64,000 bases of DNA from Mesorhizobium sp. (GTDB lineage: Bacteria; Pseudomonadota; Alphaproteobacteria; Rhizobiales; Rhizobiaceae). The stretch covers positions 124,001 through 188,000 of the forward strand of contig SAKE01000010.1 of NCBI GenBank assembly GCA_004017275.1, in the 5' to 3' direction. Both the position numbers and the translations under genes were made by a program. Shown here one piece after another: positions 34,775 to 42,787 of the stretch (position 1 is its first letter; each line of letters starts with the position of its first letter). The notes beneath the pieces were generated by a model that did not search any database, was not told the origin of the DNA, and saw nothing but the letters and a program-made list of their open reading frames with translations.

Positions 34775-35719
34775 ATGGCTATTCGTACCGTCGCACCCCC
34801 CTCTGGCCTGCCGGCCATCTCCCCCTCAAGGAGGGGGGCGTGCCGTGCCGTCCTCACGGCAATGCTTTTCGCGTTTTCTTCGGTCGCCAACGCCGACACG
34901 CTGTCCTTAAAACCCTTCAAGGACGATCTCTTCGCCTATCCGGCCACGCTGTCGTCCGACAGCAACGGTGCCTACACGGTCCTCGACTATCGCGAAATGC
35001 GCGACATCAACAAGCGCGACCAAGTGCCCGAGCGCCGGGTGAGCGCCCAATACACCGACACCGGCGTTCGCAAGGTGCAGCAGGACCTGCTGCTGAAGAC
35101 CGATGCCGGCGATGTCAGGCATGTTGCCGTCGGTAAGACCGAGGGCGCCGGCATCATCGTGCTTTATCTGCACGGGCAGGGCGGCAGCCGCAAGCAAGGC
35201 GTCGACGATTTCACCTTCGGCGGCAATTTCAACCGGCTCAAGAATTTGATGGCCGGCAATGGCGGCCTCTATCTCAGCCCGGATTTTACCGATTTCGGCG
35301 ACACCGGTGCCGCGCAGGTGGCGGCCCTGATTGATCACTATGCCGAACAATCGCCGGGCGCGAAGATCTTCGTCGCCTGCGGCTCGATGGGCGGCGCGCT
35401 GTGCTGGAAACTTGCCGCCCGCAACGATACCGGCCGGCGCATCAACGGGCTGCTGCTGCTCGGCTCGCTATGGGACGAGAGTTTCCTCGCCAGCCCCGCC
35501 TTCAGGCGCCATGTCCCGGTCTTCTTCGGCCAGGGCAGCCATGACGTGGTTTTCCCGGTGGAAAAGCAGGAAGCCTTCTTCCGCTCGATCATCGCCAGAT
35601 CGAAGGCCTACCCGTATCCGACCCGCTTCGTCCGTTTCGAGACCGGCACCCACGGCACGCCGATTCGCATGACCGACTGGCGCGGCACGCTCAACTGGAT
35701 GCTGTCGAAGGCGCCTTGA
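34775..35719 (+). CDS. Exported alpha/beta hydrolase with repeat-derived N-terminus
   Basis: About 314 residues. The core has IIVLYLHGQGGSRKQG (oxyanion region), VACGSMGGALCWKL (nucleophile elbow with Ser), GQGSHDVVFP (acid) and GTHGTPIR (His), typical of a serine hydrolase. The signal peptide RAVLTAMLFAFSSVANA is plausible. Its upstream residues (PPSGLPAISPSRRG) are encoded by a mosaic repeat (34795-34838). Start choice is uncertain: ATG 34775 reads through the repeat; ATG 34862 would leave too short a signal. Substrate unknown. Confidence 0.7.
   Translation: MAIRTVAPPSGLPAISPSRRGACRAVLTAMLFAFSSVANADTLSLKPFKDDLFAYPATLSSDSNGAYTVLDYREMRDINKRDQVPERRVSAQYTDTGVRKVQQDLLLKTDAGDVRHVAVGKTEGAGIIVLYLHGQGGSRKQGVDDFTFGGNFNRLKNLMAGNGGLYLSPDFTDFGDTGAAQVAALIDHYAEQSPGAKIFVACGSMGGALCWKLAARNDTGRRINGLLLLGSLWDESFLASPAFRRHVPVFFGQGSHDVVFPVEKQEAFFRSIIARSKAYPYPTRFVRFETGTHGTPIRMTDWRGTLNWMLSKAP
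34795..34838. repeat. CCCCCTCTG-type mosaic element in coding 5' end
   Basis: CCCCCCTCTGGCCTGCCGGCC then ATCTCCCCCTCAAGGAGGGGG matches the arms of the inverted element at 42603-42757 closely. It lies within the 5' end of the hydrolase gene and is translated in frame if ATG 34775 is used. Confidence 0.75.
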
Positions 35720-35746
35720 CCGGCACCGCGGGAAGCCTGTTCAGGC

Positions 35747-36799
35747 TCAGGGCGCGGTGTTGTAGTCGACAACCGTCTGCGGGTTTTCCTCACCATCATA
35801 GGACGCATCGACGTCATACTGGACCAGCGAGAAATTGCCGTTGCTAAACAGATACGTCCCGGCGTCGGATGCATCGCCGATGCCGCGCCACTTGTTGAAC
35901 GTGGTGATCGTCTGGGTAGCTTCGTCATAGTCGGAATTGACCGCCCAGCCGGACGTCTGGAAGCCGACGATGGTCATCCCCAGCAATTTGCCGTCGCTGT
36001 CATTGTTCTCGTAGCGGATGTCCATCTTGGGTTCGGCGAATTGCAATTGCCGCACGGCCGATATCTCGTCGGTCATATAGTAGACCGAACTTTCATTGTA
36101 GGCGGCAGCCGAGCAGGAAAAGTGGAACAGCCGTGTCTCCCTGTCGGGATCGCCGGGCTGTGCGTCCTTGTCCTTGTATTTGATCGAAAAGACGGTCGGC
36201 TCATCAGTCAGGAACTGCTTGTCGCACTGGTCGCCATAGGTGGCCAGAAACGCCTTCTTGGCCTGCTCCAGCGCCGTGTCCTTCTTCGGTGGCGGCGGCC
36301 CGTCGCCGCAGCTTGGCGGCAACGCTTCTTCGAAATCGGCGGTGGAGGGCTTCAGCGCCCCTTTTTCGATGTGGATCGGATCGAAGGGCGGCGCGGCCTG
36401 GATCTGGGCATTCACCTGGCGCAGCGTATAGCAGCCGGCAAAGACCTTTTCGCCGCCGGCCTTGTCCGTGGCGCGGATGGCGACGGGAACGTTGTAGAAA
36501 ATGCTGCCGGCCGCACCTTCGTCGGAAACAGCCCCGATCGCGACCTCGACCTTGTCTGTGCCGTCAAAGCCTTTGACGAAACTGTCGAAATCCTTTGCCG
36601 GCTTTGTATCGCCGAAATACCCCCATGCGCGGGCGAATTCGTGCCGGCTGATGGCGCTATAGAGCGAACGGACAACCGCGTCGGCGCTCGACCGGTCGTC
36701 GACATAGGGCGCTTCGGATGCATCGTCGGCGGCCAATGCGATCTGGCCTGCGGTGGCAAGGGAGAGAAAGGCTGTCGCTGCGAAAAGGGCGCGTCTCAT
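35747..36799 (-). CDS. Exported protein of unknown function
   Basis: A 350-residue protein with a Sec signal (MRRALFAATAFLSLATAGQ, cleavage near residue 25). A domain near residues 40-150 contains AVVRSLYSAISRHEFARAWGYFG, the pattern of a DUF-type NTF2-like or stress-induced lipase-like fold. The C-terminal half is acidic and beta-rich with several aromatic strands and ends with NTAP. No catalytic motif is evident. The gene is convergent with the alpha/beta hydrolase and divergent from the DUF1993 gene. Confidence 0.7.
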   Translation of the reverse strand: MRRALFAATAFLSLATAGQIALAADDASEAPYVDDRSSADAVVRSLYSAISRHEFARAWGYFGDTKPAKDFDSFVKGFDGTDKVEVAIGAVSDEGAAGSIFYNVPVAIRATDKAGGEKVFAGCYTLRQVNAQIQAAPPFDPIHIEKGALKPSTADFEEALPPSCGDGPPPPKKDTALEQAKKAFLATYGDQCDKQFLTDEPTVFSIKYKDKDAQPGDPDRETRLFHFSCSAAAYNESSVYYMTDEISAVRQLQFAEPKMDIRYENNDSDGKLLGMTIVGFQTSGWAVNSDYDEATQTITTFNKWRGIGDASDAGTYLFSNGNFSLVQYDVDASYDGEENPQTVVDYNTAP

Positions 36800-36936
36800 C
36801 GGGAATCTCCGCTCGATAGGAGATTCTACTCTGGCGATTGCGGCAACGTGGTGACGCGGCGTCGGCGGACTTGAAGAATCGTGCGCGAAGGCGCTACGTC
36901 GCGTCCGCCGGCGTTCGGCCGGGTAGGAGATTTGAC

Positions 36937-37443
36937 GTGACGATATCGATGTATGAGGCATCCGTGCCTGTGTTCTCGGCCAGGCTGAAAGCGCTTTCCA
37001 ACATTCTTGCGACAGCCGAACAGAATGCGCTTGACCGCAAGATCGACCCGCAGGTGTTTTTGACGGCGCGGCTGGCGCCAGACATGTTCGCCTTGACCAG
37101 GCAGGTGCAGATCGCCACCGATCATGCCAAGGGTGCGCCGTCGCGGCTCGCCGGTCGCGAAGTGCCGAGATACGAGGACAACGAGGCGAGTTTCGCCGAA
37201 GTCCAGGCGCGCATCACCAAGACCCTGGACCTTCTGGGCACATTTTCGGCTGCCGAGTTCGCCGGCTCCGACGACAAGATCATCGAGCTGAAGCTTGGCG
37301 GACGCGAAAGCTCGATACCCGGCATGCAGTATCTGCTGCACGTGGCCATGCCCAACTTCTATTTCCACCTCACCACGGCTTACGACATCCTTCGCCACAA
37401 TGGCGTGCCGTTGGGTAAGGCGACATTCCTGGGAACGCGCTAA
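36937..37443 (+). CDS. DUF1993 family protein
   Basis: A 168-residue helical protein of the DUF1993 (DinB-like four-helix) family: MTISMYEASVPVFSARLKAL start, LAPDMFALTRQVQIATDHAKG near residues 47-67, and the C-terminal MPNFYFHLTTAYDILRHNGVPLGK. The GTG at 36937 is preferred because TAGGAGA lies 6 bases upstream and the resulting N-terminus fits the family. Function unknown; metal binding through conserved His is possible. Single gene, followed by a hairpin. Confidence 0.82.
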   Translation: MTISMYEASVPVFSARLKALSNILATAEQNALDRKIDPQVFLTARLAPDMFALTRQVQIATDHAKGAPSRLAGREVPRYEDNEASFAEVQARITKTLDLLGTFSAAEFAGSDDKIIELKLGGRESSIPGMQYLLHVAMPNFYFHLTTAYDILRHNGVPLGKATFLGTR

Positions 37444-37460
37444 GGAATTGAGTTTTTGGA

Positions 37461-37486
37461 GATGTCCCGGATTGATCCGGGACATC
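37461..37486. terminator. Hairpin between convergent genes
   Basis: GATGTCCCGG (37461-37470) pairs perfectly with CCGGGACATC (37477-37486) around ATTGAT. It lies between the DUF1993 gene and the minus-strand DUF1127-type gene. No U-tract follows on either strand, so termination is likely but not certain. Confidence 0.55.
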
Positions 37487-37502
37487 CTGAAACCGGATGT
37501 AC

Positions 37503-37667
37503 CTAGCGAATGGACATTTCGCGGGCGATGCGGGGGAAGTCGGCCGGCTTGATACCGATGTCGGCGCGGTCGGCATTGCTCATCGAATGAAGCAGCGCGA
37601 GCGCCGAGCGGTATCTCAGATGCTCCTGCGGCCGCGGCCGCGCGAACATTTCAGTGAAGAAACCCAT
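37503..37667 (-). CDS. Short DUF1127-type protein
   Basis: A 54-residue protein beginning MGFFTEMFARPRPQ with a core SALALLHSMSNADRADIGIKPADF, followed by PRIAREMSIR. The 'short helix, then ADRADIGI' pattern is DUF1127-like. It is shorter than 60 residues and so easily missed by length-filtered gene finding. A possible GGACC/AATTTGGGGC purine-poor upstream region gives no strong ribosome binding site. It lies opposite the candidate sRNA promoter region at 37.7 kb. Confidence 0.7.
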   Translation of the reverse strand: MGFFTEMFARPRPQEHLRYRSALALLHSMSNADRADIGIKPADFPRIAREMSIR

Positions 37668-37749
37668 GATTCAAGCCCCAAATTGGTCCTCCACAGCTGC
37701 TAATATAGGTGAATCGTGACGATTGTGCAGTGCAGCATTTGCATACCTG

Positions 37750-37903
37750 CCATGTCTTGGCGAATTTTTCGCCATTTCCTCCAACGTGTGAAACTTTTGG
37801 CCGACGCGCATCGTAGCCTCGAATGCTGGCTACATGGCCGGTTTTTCCTCGCCACTCCTGGCGAATTCCGGACTGCATGAAAGTGCAGTCCGGCTTTTGT
37901 TTT
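37750..37903 (+). ncRNA. Candidate small RNA with three stem-loops
   Basis: A non-coding stretch with no plus-strand gene upstream that nonetheless ends in a strong intrinsic terminator. Predicted hairpins: TGGCGAA-TTT-TTCGCCA (37758-37774), then an unpaired TTTCCTCC (an anti-Shine-Dalgarno-like stretch), then GTAGCC...GGCTAC (about 37812-37833) set between GGCC segments, then the terminator. The three-hairpin layout with an unpaired CCUCC resembles trans-acting rhizobial sRNAs. The 5' end is not known. Confidence 0.55.
37868..37903 (+). terminator. Orphan intrinsic terminator
   Basis: CCGGACTGCA (37868-37877) pairs perfectly with TGCAGTCCGG (37884-37893), followed by CTTTTGTTTT. It has no annotated plus-strand gene before it, which is the main evidence for the candidate sRNA. 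Confidence 0.9.
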
Positions 37904-37999
37904 GGGATTGCGGATGGTCGAGCGGCGAGCCCGGGCAACGTTAAATTCGTTAAGATCGGTGGCATGCATTTTTAACGAGCCGGTTCTATGCTCTGAAAC

Positions 38000-38524
38000 T
38001 TGCACAGTCGGGCAAAGGGGGAGGCTGATATCGCTACTGGCGCCAAGCGGGATTTCGCTTCATTGCTCGATGATCTCTTCGTCGCTTCCGACAAGGGTGA
38101 CGGAATTGAGGGCGACGAGGTCGGCGCTCGTCCATCCATCCCGTTCGACTATCTCTCGGTGGCCGATGAACTCCATTCCGGCCGCATCAAGGTTTCCGCT
38201 GCCGAATATCGCGAGGCGGGTGCTGATCTGGCGACCGAATTCGCCGCCTTGCTCGATCATGCCAAACTGGCTCTCGCCGGCGAGGAGCCAAAGCCCGAGG
38301 AAAAACTGCCGCCGATCGATCCCGAAGCCATCGCCGTCGAACTCGGCCTCAATCAGCCCAAACAGGTCGCCGATTTCGGCCGCATGCGCCGCAGCTTTGC
38401 CTTTGCCAACCATCCCGATCGCGTCGCCCCGCATCTGCGCCAGCGCGCTATGATCCGCATGCAGGTCGCCAACATGCTGATCGACGAAGCCAAACGCCGT
38501 GCGCTGGCCGGTGCTCGCCGCTAA
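38000..38524 (+). CDS. J-domain-like protein
   Basis: About 174 residues. The C-terminal region MRRSFAFANHPDRVAPHLRQR carries the HPD tripeptide of J domains, followed by a basic helix, so it may be an Hsp70 co-chaperone. The N-terminal half is acidic and helical. Start is uncertain: the TTG at 38000 has no ribosome binding site, whereas a strong GGGGGAGG at 38017-38024 has no ATG, GTG or TTG after it, only an in-frame ATC at 38030. Downstream in-frame TTG at 38063 is possible. Confidence 0.7.
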   Translation: MHSRAKGEADIATGAKRDFASLLDDLFVASDKGDGIEGDEVGARPSIPFDYLSVADELHSGRIKVSAAEYREAGADLATEFAALLDHAKLALAGEEPKPEEKLPPIDPEAIAVELGLNQPKQVADFGRMRRSFAFANHPDRVAPHLRQRAMIRMQVANMLIDEAKRRALAGARR

Positions 38525-38642
38525 ACCCGGCTGGTTCACGCAAAAGTCGGTTCTGCGAGGCTTGGAGAGCGGCTCTGCTTTCCTGTAAGAGATTGGTTCC
38601 TCCCCGCGCAACCGCGCACACTTCCCTCCGGAGCAGAATTCC

Positions 38643-39710
38643 ATGCACAAACGCCGTCTCGGTCGGACCGATCTTCTTGTTACCCAGATCTGCCTCGGCT
38701 CCATGACCTGGGGCCAGCAGAACACCGAGGCCGAGGGCCACGCCCAGATGGACCTGGCCTTCTCGCGCGGCGTCAATTTCATCGACACCGCCGAGCTCTA
38801 CCCGATCCCGCCCAAGGCGGAGACGCAAGGGCGGACCGAAAAGATCATCGGCAGCTGGATGAAGGCCAACGGCAACCGCGACAAGGTGATCCTGGCCTCC
38901 AAAGTCGTCGGCCGCACGGCCAACACATGGTTTCGCGGCGACAGGCCGTCGCAACTGGTGCGCGCCGATATTTTTGACGCCATCGACAAGTCGCTGGCCA
39001 AGCTCGGGACCGACTATATCGACCTCTACCAGATCCATTGGCCGGAACGGGACATTCCCTGGGGTGCCAATCCGACGCGCATTGGCGCCGTATCGCCGCG
39101 CGCCGATTCCGTTGGTGCACCGACCGACGAAACCCCGATCGCCGAGACGCTTGCCGTTTTCGACGAACTGGTGAAGGTGGGAAAGATCCGTCATTTCGGC
39201 CTGTCGAACGAGAGTTCCTGGGGCGTGATGCGTTTCCTTGCCGAGGCGGACAAAGGCATCGGCCCGCGCGTCGCGTCGATCCAGAACGCCTACAATCTCG
39301 TCAACCGCACCTTCGAGGTGAACCTCGCCGAGGTCTGCGAGCGCGAGCAGGTGTCGTTGCTGCCGTATTCGCCGCTGGCGCAAGGCTACCTGACCGGCAA
39401 ATACGACCATGGCGCGCGCCCGCAGGGGTCGCGCTCGCAGCTGTTCAATCGCGGCCAGCGCTACGAGACGCCCAATGCCGCCGAGGCACAGCTCGAATAC
39501 AATGAATTGGCGCGTTCCTTTGGCCTGGAGCCGGCCCTGTTTGCCAACGCCTATGTTTCGAGCCGGCCGTTCGTCACCTCGAACATCGTCGGTGCGACGA
39601 CCGTTGCGCAGCTCGACATGGCGCTGTCCTCAGTCGATGTCGTCTGGACCGCAGAGATGCAGAAGGCGGTGGATGCGATCCACCAGCGGGTCGGCAATCC
39701 CTGTCCTTGA
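38643..39710 (+). CDS. Aldo/keto reductase, Tas-like
   Basis: A 355-residue NADPH-dependent (beta/alpha)8 oxidoreductase. Family marks: RRLGRTDLLVTQICLGSMTWG start, the catalytic Asp/Tyr in FIDTAELYP near residues 46-54, Lys in VILASKVVGR near 84, and HWPERD near residue 127. The C-terminal cofactor region (VGATTVAQLDMAL) is intact. The extra loop after IHWPERD is as in E. coli Tas. Physiological substrate unknown. It lies 52 bases before the PLP enzyme gene and may share its transcript. Confidence 0.93.
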   Translation: MHKRRLGRTDLLVTQICLGSMTWGQQNTEAEGHAQMDLAFSRGVNFIDTAELYPIPPKAETQGRTEKIIGSWMKANGNRDKVILASKVVGRTANTWFRGDRPSQLVRADIFDAIDKSLAKLGTDYIDLYQIHWPERDIPWGANPTRIGAVSPRADSVGAPTDETPIAETLAVFDELVKVGKIRHFGLSNESSWGVMRFLAEADKGIGPRVASIQNAYNLVNRTFEVNLAEVCEREQVSLLPYSPLAQGYLTGKYDHGARPQGSRSQLFNRGQRYETPNAAEAQLEYNELARSFGLEPALFANAYVSSRPFVTSNIVGATTVAQLDMALSSVDVVWTAEMQKAVDAIHQRVGNPCP

Positions 39711-39762
39711 ACGGGATTGGCTGCGGCCGAATACTCAATAATTCCAAAGGGGGCGGGCAATC

Positions 39763-41028
39763 ATGAATTTTCCGATAGAGCTGGTCCGCGAACGATTTCC
39801 GGCACTATCCCTGACCGACAAGGGCGGCCGCCGCATCTATCTCGACAACCCGGCCGGGACACAGGTGCCGCAAGCCGTCGCGGATGCCGTGTCGCGCTGT
39901 CTCCTGACCACCAATGCCAACCTTGGCGGCTATTTCGAAACGACGATTGCCGCGCAAGCCGTCGTCGATGAGGCGCACCGGTCGATGGCCGATTTCCTCG
40001 GTGCGACGAGCCCCGAGGAAATCATCATCGGCGCTAACATGACGACGCTGACCTACCACATGTCGCGCACGCTCGGCCGCACGATGCAGCCCGGCGACGA
40101 GATCATCCTCACCCGCATGGATCATGAGGGCAACGTCTCGCCCTGGCTGCAGCTGGCCGAGGATCTTGGCCTTGTCGTGCGCTGGCTGCCGTTCGACGAG
40201 AACAGCTGGCAGGTCGAAGAGGCGACGCTGGCCGGTCTGCTTTCGGAGAAGACACGATTGGTCGCGTTGAACTACGCCAGCAATTTGACCGGCTCGATCA
40301 ACCGGGTGAAGGCGCTGACCGCCGTCGCCAGGAATGCCGGCGCCCTGGTCTATGTCGACGCCGTCCAGTTCGCGCCGCACGGCCTGATCGACGTGCAGGA
40401 GCTCGGCTGCGACTTCCTGACCTGCTCGGCCTACAAATTCTTCGGTCCGCATATGGGCATATTGTGGGGGCGTCGCGACGTCATCGGCGGGCTGATACCC
40501 TACAAATGTCGCTGTTCGTCTAACGGCCTGCCGGAACGGTTCGAACTCGGTACGCCGCAGATCGAGCTGATGGCCGGTCTCAGCGCCGCGGTCGATTATT
40601 TTGCTGACCTTGGAGCTGCGGCGGGCGAGGGCGGCTCCAGAAGGCAGAAGATCGCCAGGGCGTTCGAAGTGTCGATCGCCTACGAAAACCCGCTGGCGCA
40701 ACGGCTTATCGACGGCCTCTCCGGCATTTCAGGCCTGACCATCCACGGCATCACCGATCCGAAGCGGCTCGGTGATCGCGTGCCCACGGTGTCCTTCACC
40801 GTCGACGGAATCGTGCCGGAGACGATCGTTCGGCAGATGAACGCCGAAAACATCTTCTTGTGGTCCGGTCACAACTACGCCTGGGAGATCGTCCACCAGC
40901 TCGGCATTCCGGCCGAGCATGGCGTCGTGCGCATCGGCATCGCCCACTACAACACATCAGCCGAAATCGACGAGACGTTGGAGAGCGTGCATCGGGTGAT
41001 CGCGATGCTCAGGCAGCAGCGCTCCTGA
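39763..41028 (+). CDS. Cysteine desulfurase-like PLP enzyme without catalytic Cys
   Basis: A 421-residue class V aminotransferase-fold protein. The PLP lysine is in TCSAYKFFGPHMGILWGRRD near residue 226. True desulfurases have RxGxHC near the C-terminus; here the aligned segment LWSGHNYAWE has Tyr in place of Cys, so sulfur transfer is unlikely. This subfamily is annotated cysteine desulfurase-like, function unknown. The start MNFPIELVRERFP is typical, with GGGGGCGGG upstream. It follows the aldo/keto reductase and is convergent with the deacetylase gene. Confidence 0.88.
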   Translation: MNFPIELVRERFPALSLTDKGGRRIYLDNPAGTQVPQAVADAVSRCLLTTNANLGGYFETTIAAQAVVDEAHRSMADFLGATSPEEIIIGANMTTLTYHMSRTLGRTMQPGDEIILTRMDHEGNVSPWLQLAEDLGLVVRWLPFDENSWQVEEATLAGLLSEKTRLVALNYASNLTGSINRVKALTAVARNAGALVYVDAVQFAPHGLIDVQELGCDFLTCSAYKFFGPHMGILWGRRDVIGGLIPYKCRCSSNGLPERFELGTPQIELMAGLSAAVDYFADLGAAAGEGGSRRQKIARAFEVSIAYENPLAQRLIDGLSGISGLTIHGITDPKRLGDRVPTVSFTVDGIVPETIVRQMNAENIFLWSGHNYAWEIVHQLGIPAEHGVVRIGIAHYNTSAEIDETLESVHRVIAMLRQQRS

Positions 41029-41043
41029 CGCGCCAGCGCGAGA

Positions 41044-42072
41044 TCAGCGCGCCTTGCCGCCGAACCCGGTAAGGAAAGCGGTGAGATTGTCGCCGAGTTC
41101 ATCGCAGAGATAACCGCCCTCCTGGACGATGACCGTCGGCAGGCCAAGCTTTGCAATGGCCTCGCCGATGCGCGAGAAGCCCGGTGTCGTCACCGAAAGC
41201 CCGCCGAACGGATCGCCCTCGAAGGCATCGAGGCCGAGCGCCACGACCAGCGCCTCGGGCGAAAAAGCACGGATGCGCTGGAACGCCACCTCAAGCGCTT
41301 CCAGAAACGCCGCATCGGCGGATTTGCGCGGCAGCGGCAGGTTGAAATTGTAGCCGAGGCCGGGTCCTTCGCCGCGCTCGTCGGCATGGCCCCAGAAGAA
41401 CGGATAGAAGCGCACCGGATCGGCATGCAGCGAGACGGTCAGCACATCCGGCCGTGCGTAGAAGATGCCTTGCGTACCGTTGCCGTGATGGAGGTCGACA
41501 TCGAGAATGGCCACACGCGACGCCGTCCTGCGCAAGACCTGGGCGGCGACGGCCGAATTGTTGATGAAACAGAAGCCGCCGGCGACATCGGCAAAGGCGT
41601 GATGGCCGGGCGGTCGGCACAGCGCATAGGCGACCGGTGCGCCTGCCATCACGGCTTCAGCGGCTTCGACCGCGCTCCAGGCGCTCCACAGCGCGCTCTG
41701 CCAGGTCTCGCCCGAGATTGGGCAGGCCGTATCGGCCATATGGTAGCCAGCCTGGCCGACCGCCGAGGCCGGATAGGAGCCGTTGCGCGCGATCGGGTGG
41801 ATGTTGGGGATCACTTCCTCCGAAGCGCCTTCGATGCGCTGCCAGCGCTCGAAAATGTGCTCGAGGAAATCAAGATACTCCGGCGTGTGCACCGCCGCGA
41901 CCGGACCGAGCCCGTGATTGCGTGGCCGCTCGATCGTGCATCCCGCAGATAATGCGCCGGCTAATAATCTCCCGATCCGTTCGGGCTTTTCCGGATTGGG
42001 TTTCGCAGCACCGCTCGAAAGAAAGGTCTTGGGGTCGTGGCGCTTCTGCTCCTCGGCGTAGAAGGCTTTCAT
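41044..42072 (-). CDS. HDAC-fold deacetylase/acetylpolyamine amidohydrolase
   Basis: A 342-residue zinc-dependent deacetylase of the AcuC/AphA type. Zinc and catalytic residues are intact: RPPGHHAF near residues 156-163, VAILDVDLHHGNGTQ near 193-207, the second Asp in GLDAFEGDPFGG and the Tyr in QEGGYL near 321. Substrate may be acetyl-lysine or acetylated polyamine. The start overlaps the GNAT stop by ATGA, so the two are made together, an acetylation writer and eraser. Confidence 0.9.
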   Translation of the reverse strand: MKAFYAEEQKRHDPKTFLSSGAAKPNPEKPERIGRLLAGALSAGCTIERPRNHGLGPVAAVHTPEYLDFLEHIFERWQRIEGASEEVIPNIHPIARNGSYPASAVGQAGYHMADTACPISGETWQSALWSAWSAVEAAEAVMAGAPVAYALCRPPGHHAFADVAGGFCFINNSAVAAQVLRRTASRVAILDVDLHHGNGTQGIFYARPDVLTVSLHADPVRFYPFFWGHADERGEGPGLGYNFNLPLPRKSADAAFLEALEVAFQRIRAFSPEALVVALGLDAFEGDPFGGLSVTTPGFSRIGEAIAKLGLPTVIVQEGGYLCDELGDNLTAFLTGFGGKAR

Positions 42073-42581
42073 TCCTGCTCCCCATTTTCGGTCGCGTTGG
42101 CGAAGGCAAAGAAGGCCTCGCCGATGATTTTTTGGGTCTGTTCGTAGCTCGACCAGGCGATGCCCAGTCTCTCGTAGAAGGCCTTGGCACCTTCATTGTC
42201 TGTGTCGACGGACAGCCGGAGATAGACGCCGCCTTCCTTCCGGCACTGTGCAGCAACGTGCCGCAGCAGCCGCTCGCCGATCTTGCGGCCGCGAAACCGG
42301 TCCTCGACATAGAGATCCTGCACATAGACGCCAGGCCGCCCCATCCAGGTCGAAAAGATCGGGAAATGCAGACAGAGACCGGCAAATTCGCCGTCCACCT
42401 CGGCGATCAGGGTCGAAAAGGCGGGCTTTTCGCCAAAACCGTAGGTGCGCAGATCGTCGGGTGTGGAGATGATCTCCTCTGGCGCACCGATATGCGTGCC
42501 GAGTTTCAGGATCGCGGCGTGGATCGTTTCGACGTCGTCGAGAGTGCCGGGACGGAGGTGGATATCGTTTGATGCTGTCAC
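42069..42581 (-). CDS. GNAT acetyltransferase
   Basis: A 170-residue GCN5-type N-acetyltransferase. The N-terminal IHLRPGTLDDVETIHAAIL is standard, the acetyl-CoA loop is DRFRGRKIGERLLRHVA near residues 98-114 (RxxGxG/A type), and the C-terminal YERLGIAW follows. Acceptor unknown. Its stop overlaps the start of the deacetylase gene, which suggests that the pair act on the same substrate in opposite directions. A composite inverted repeat separates it from the catabolic module upstream. Confidence 0.88.
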   Translation of the reverse strand: MTASNDIHLRPGTLDDVETIHAAILKLGTHIGAPEEIISTPDDLRTYGFGEKPAFSTLIAEVDGEFAGLCLHFPIFSTWMGRPGVYVQDLYVEDRFRGRKIGERLLRHVAAQCRKEGGVYLRLSVDTDNEGAKAFYERLGIAWSSYEQTQKIIGEAFFAFANATENGEQE

Positions 42582-42602
42582 GATAGGTATGGCGCCAAGG
42601 CG

Positions 42603-42757
42603 CCCCCCTCTGTCCTGCCGGACATCTCCCCCTCAAGGGGGGAGATTTGCTGTCGCCACTGGTTTCGCAAATCTCCAACTTCAGAAGAGGGGCGGCATCG
42701 CCAAAGTTGCCAATCTCCCCCCTTGAGGGGGAGATGTCCGGTAGGACAGAGGGGGGT
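42603..42757. repeat. Composite inverted repeat (CCCCCTCTG arms)
   Basis: Left arm 42603-42647 and right arm 42712-42757 are near-perfect inverses (CCCCCCTCTGTCCTGCCGG... and the mirror copy), with an inner TTTGC...GCAAA helix. It lies in the 206-base gap between the BKACE gene and the GNAT gene, probably ending or attenuating the catabolic transcript. The arms match 34795-34838. Confidence 0.85.
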
Positions 42758-42787
42758 GGGACTGGATGCTACCATCTCAATCACATC

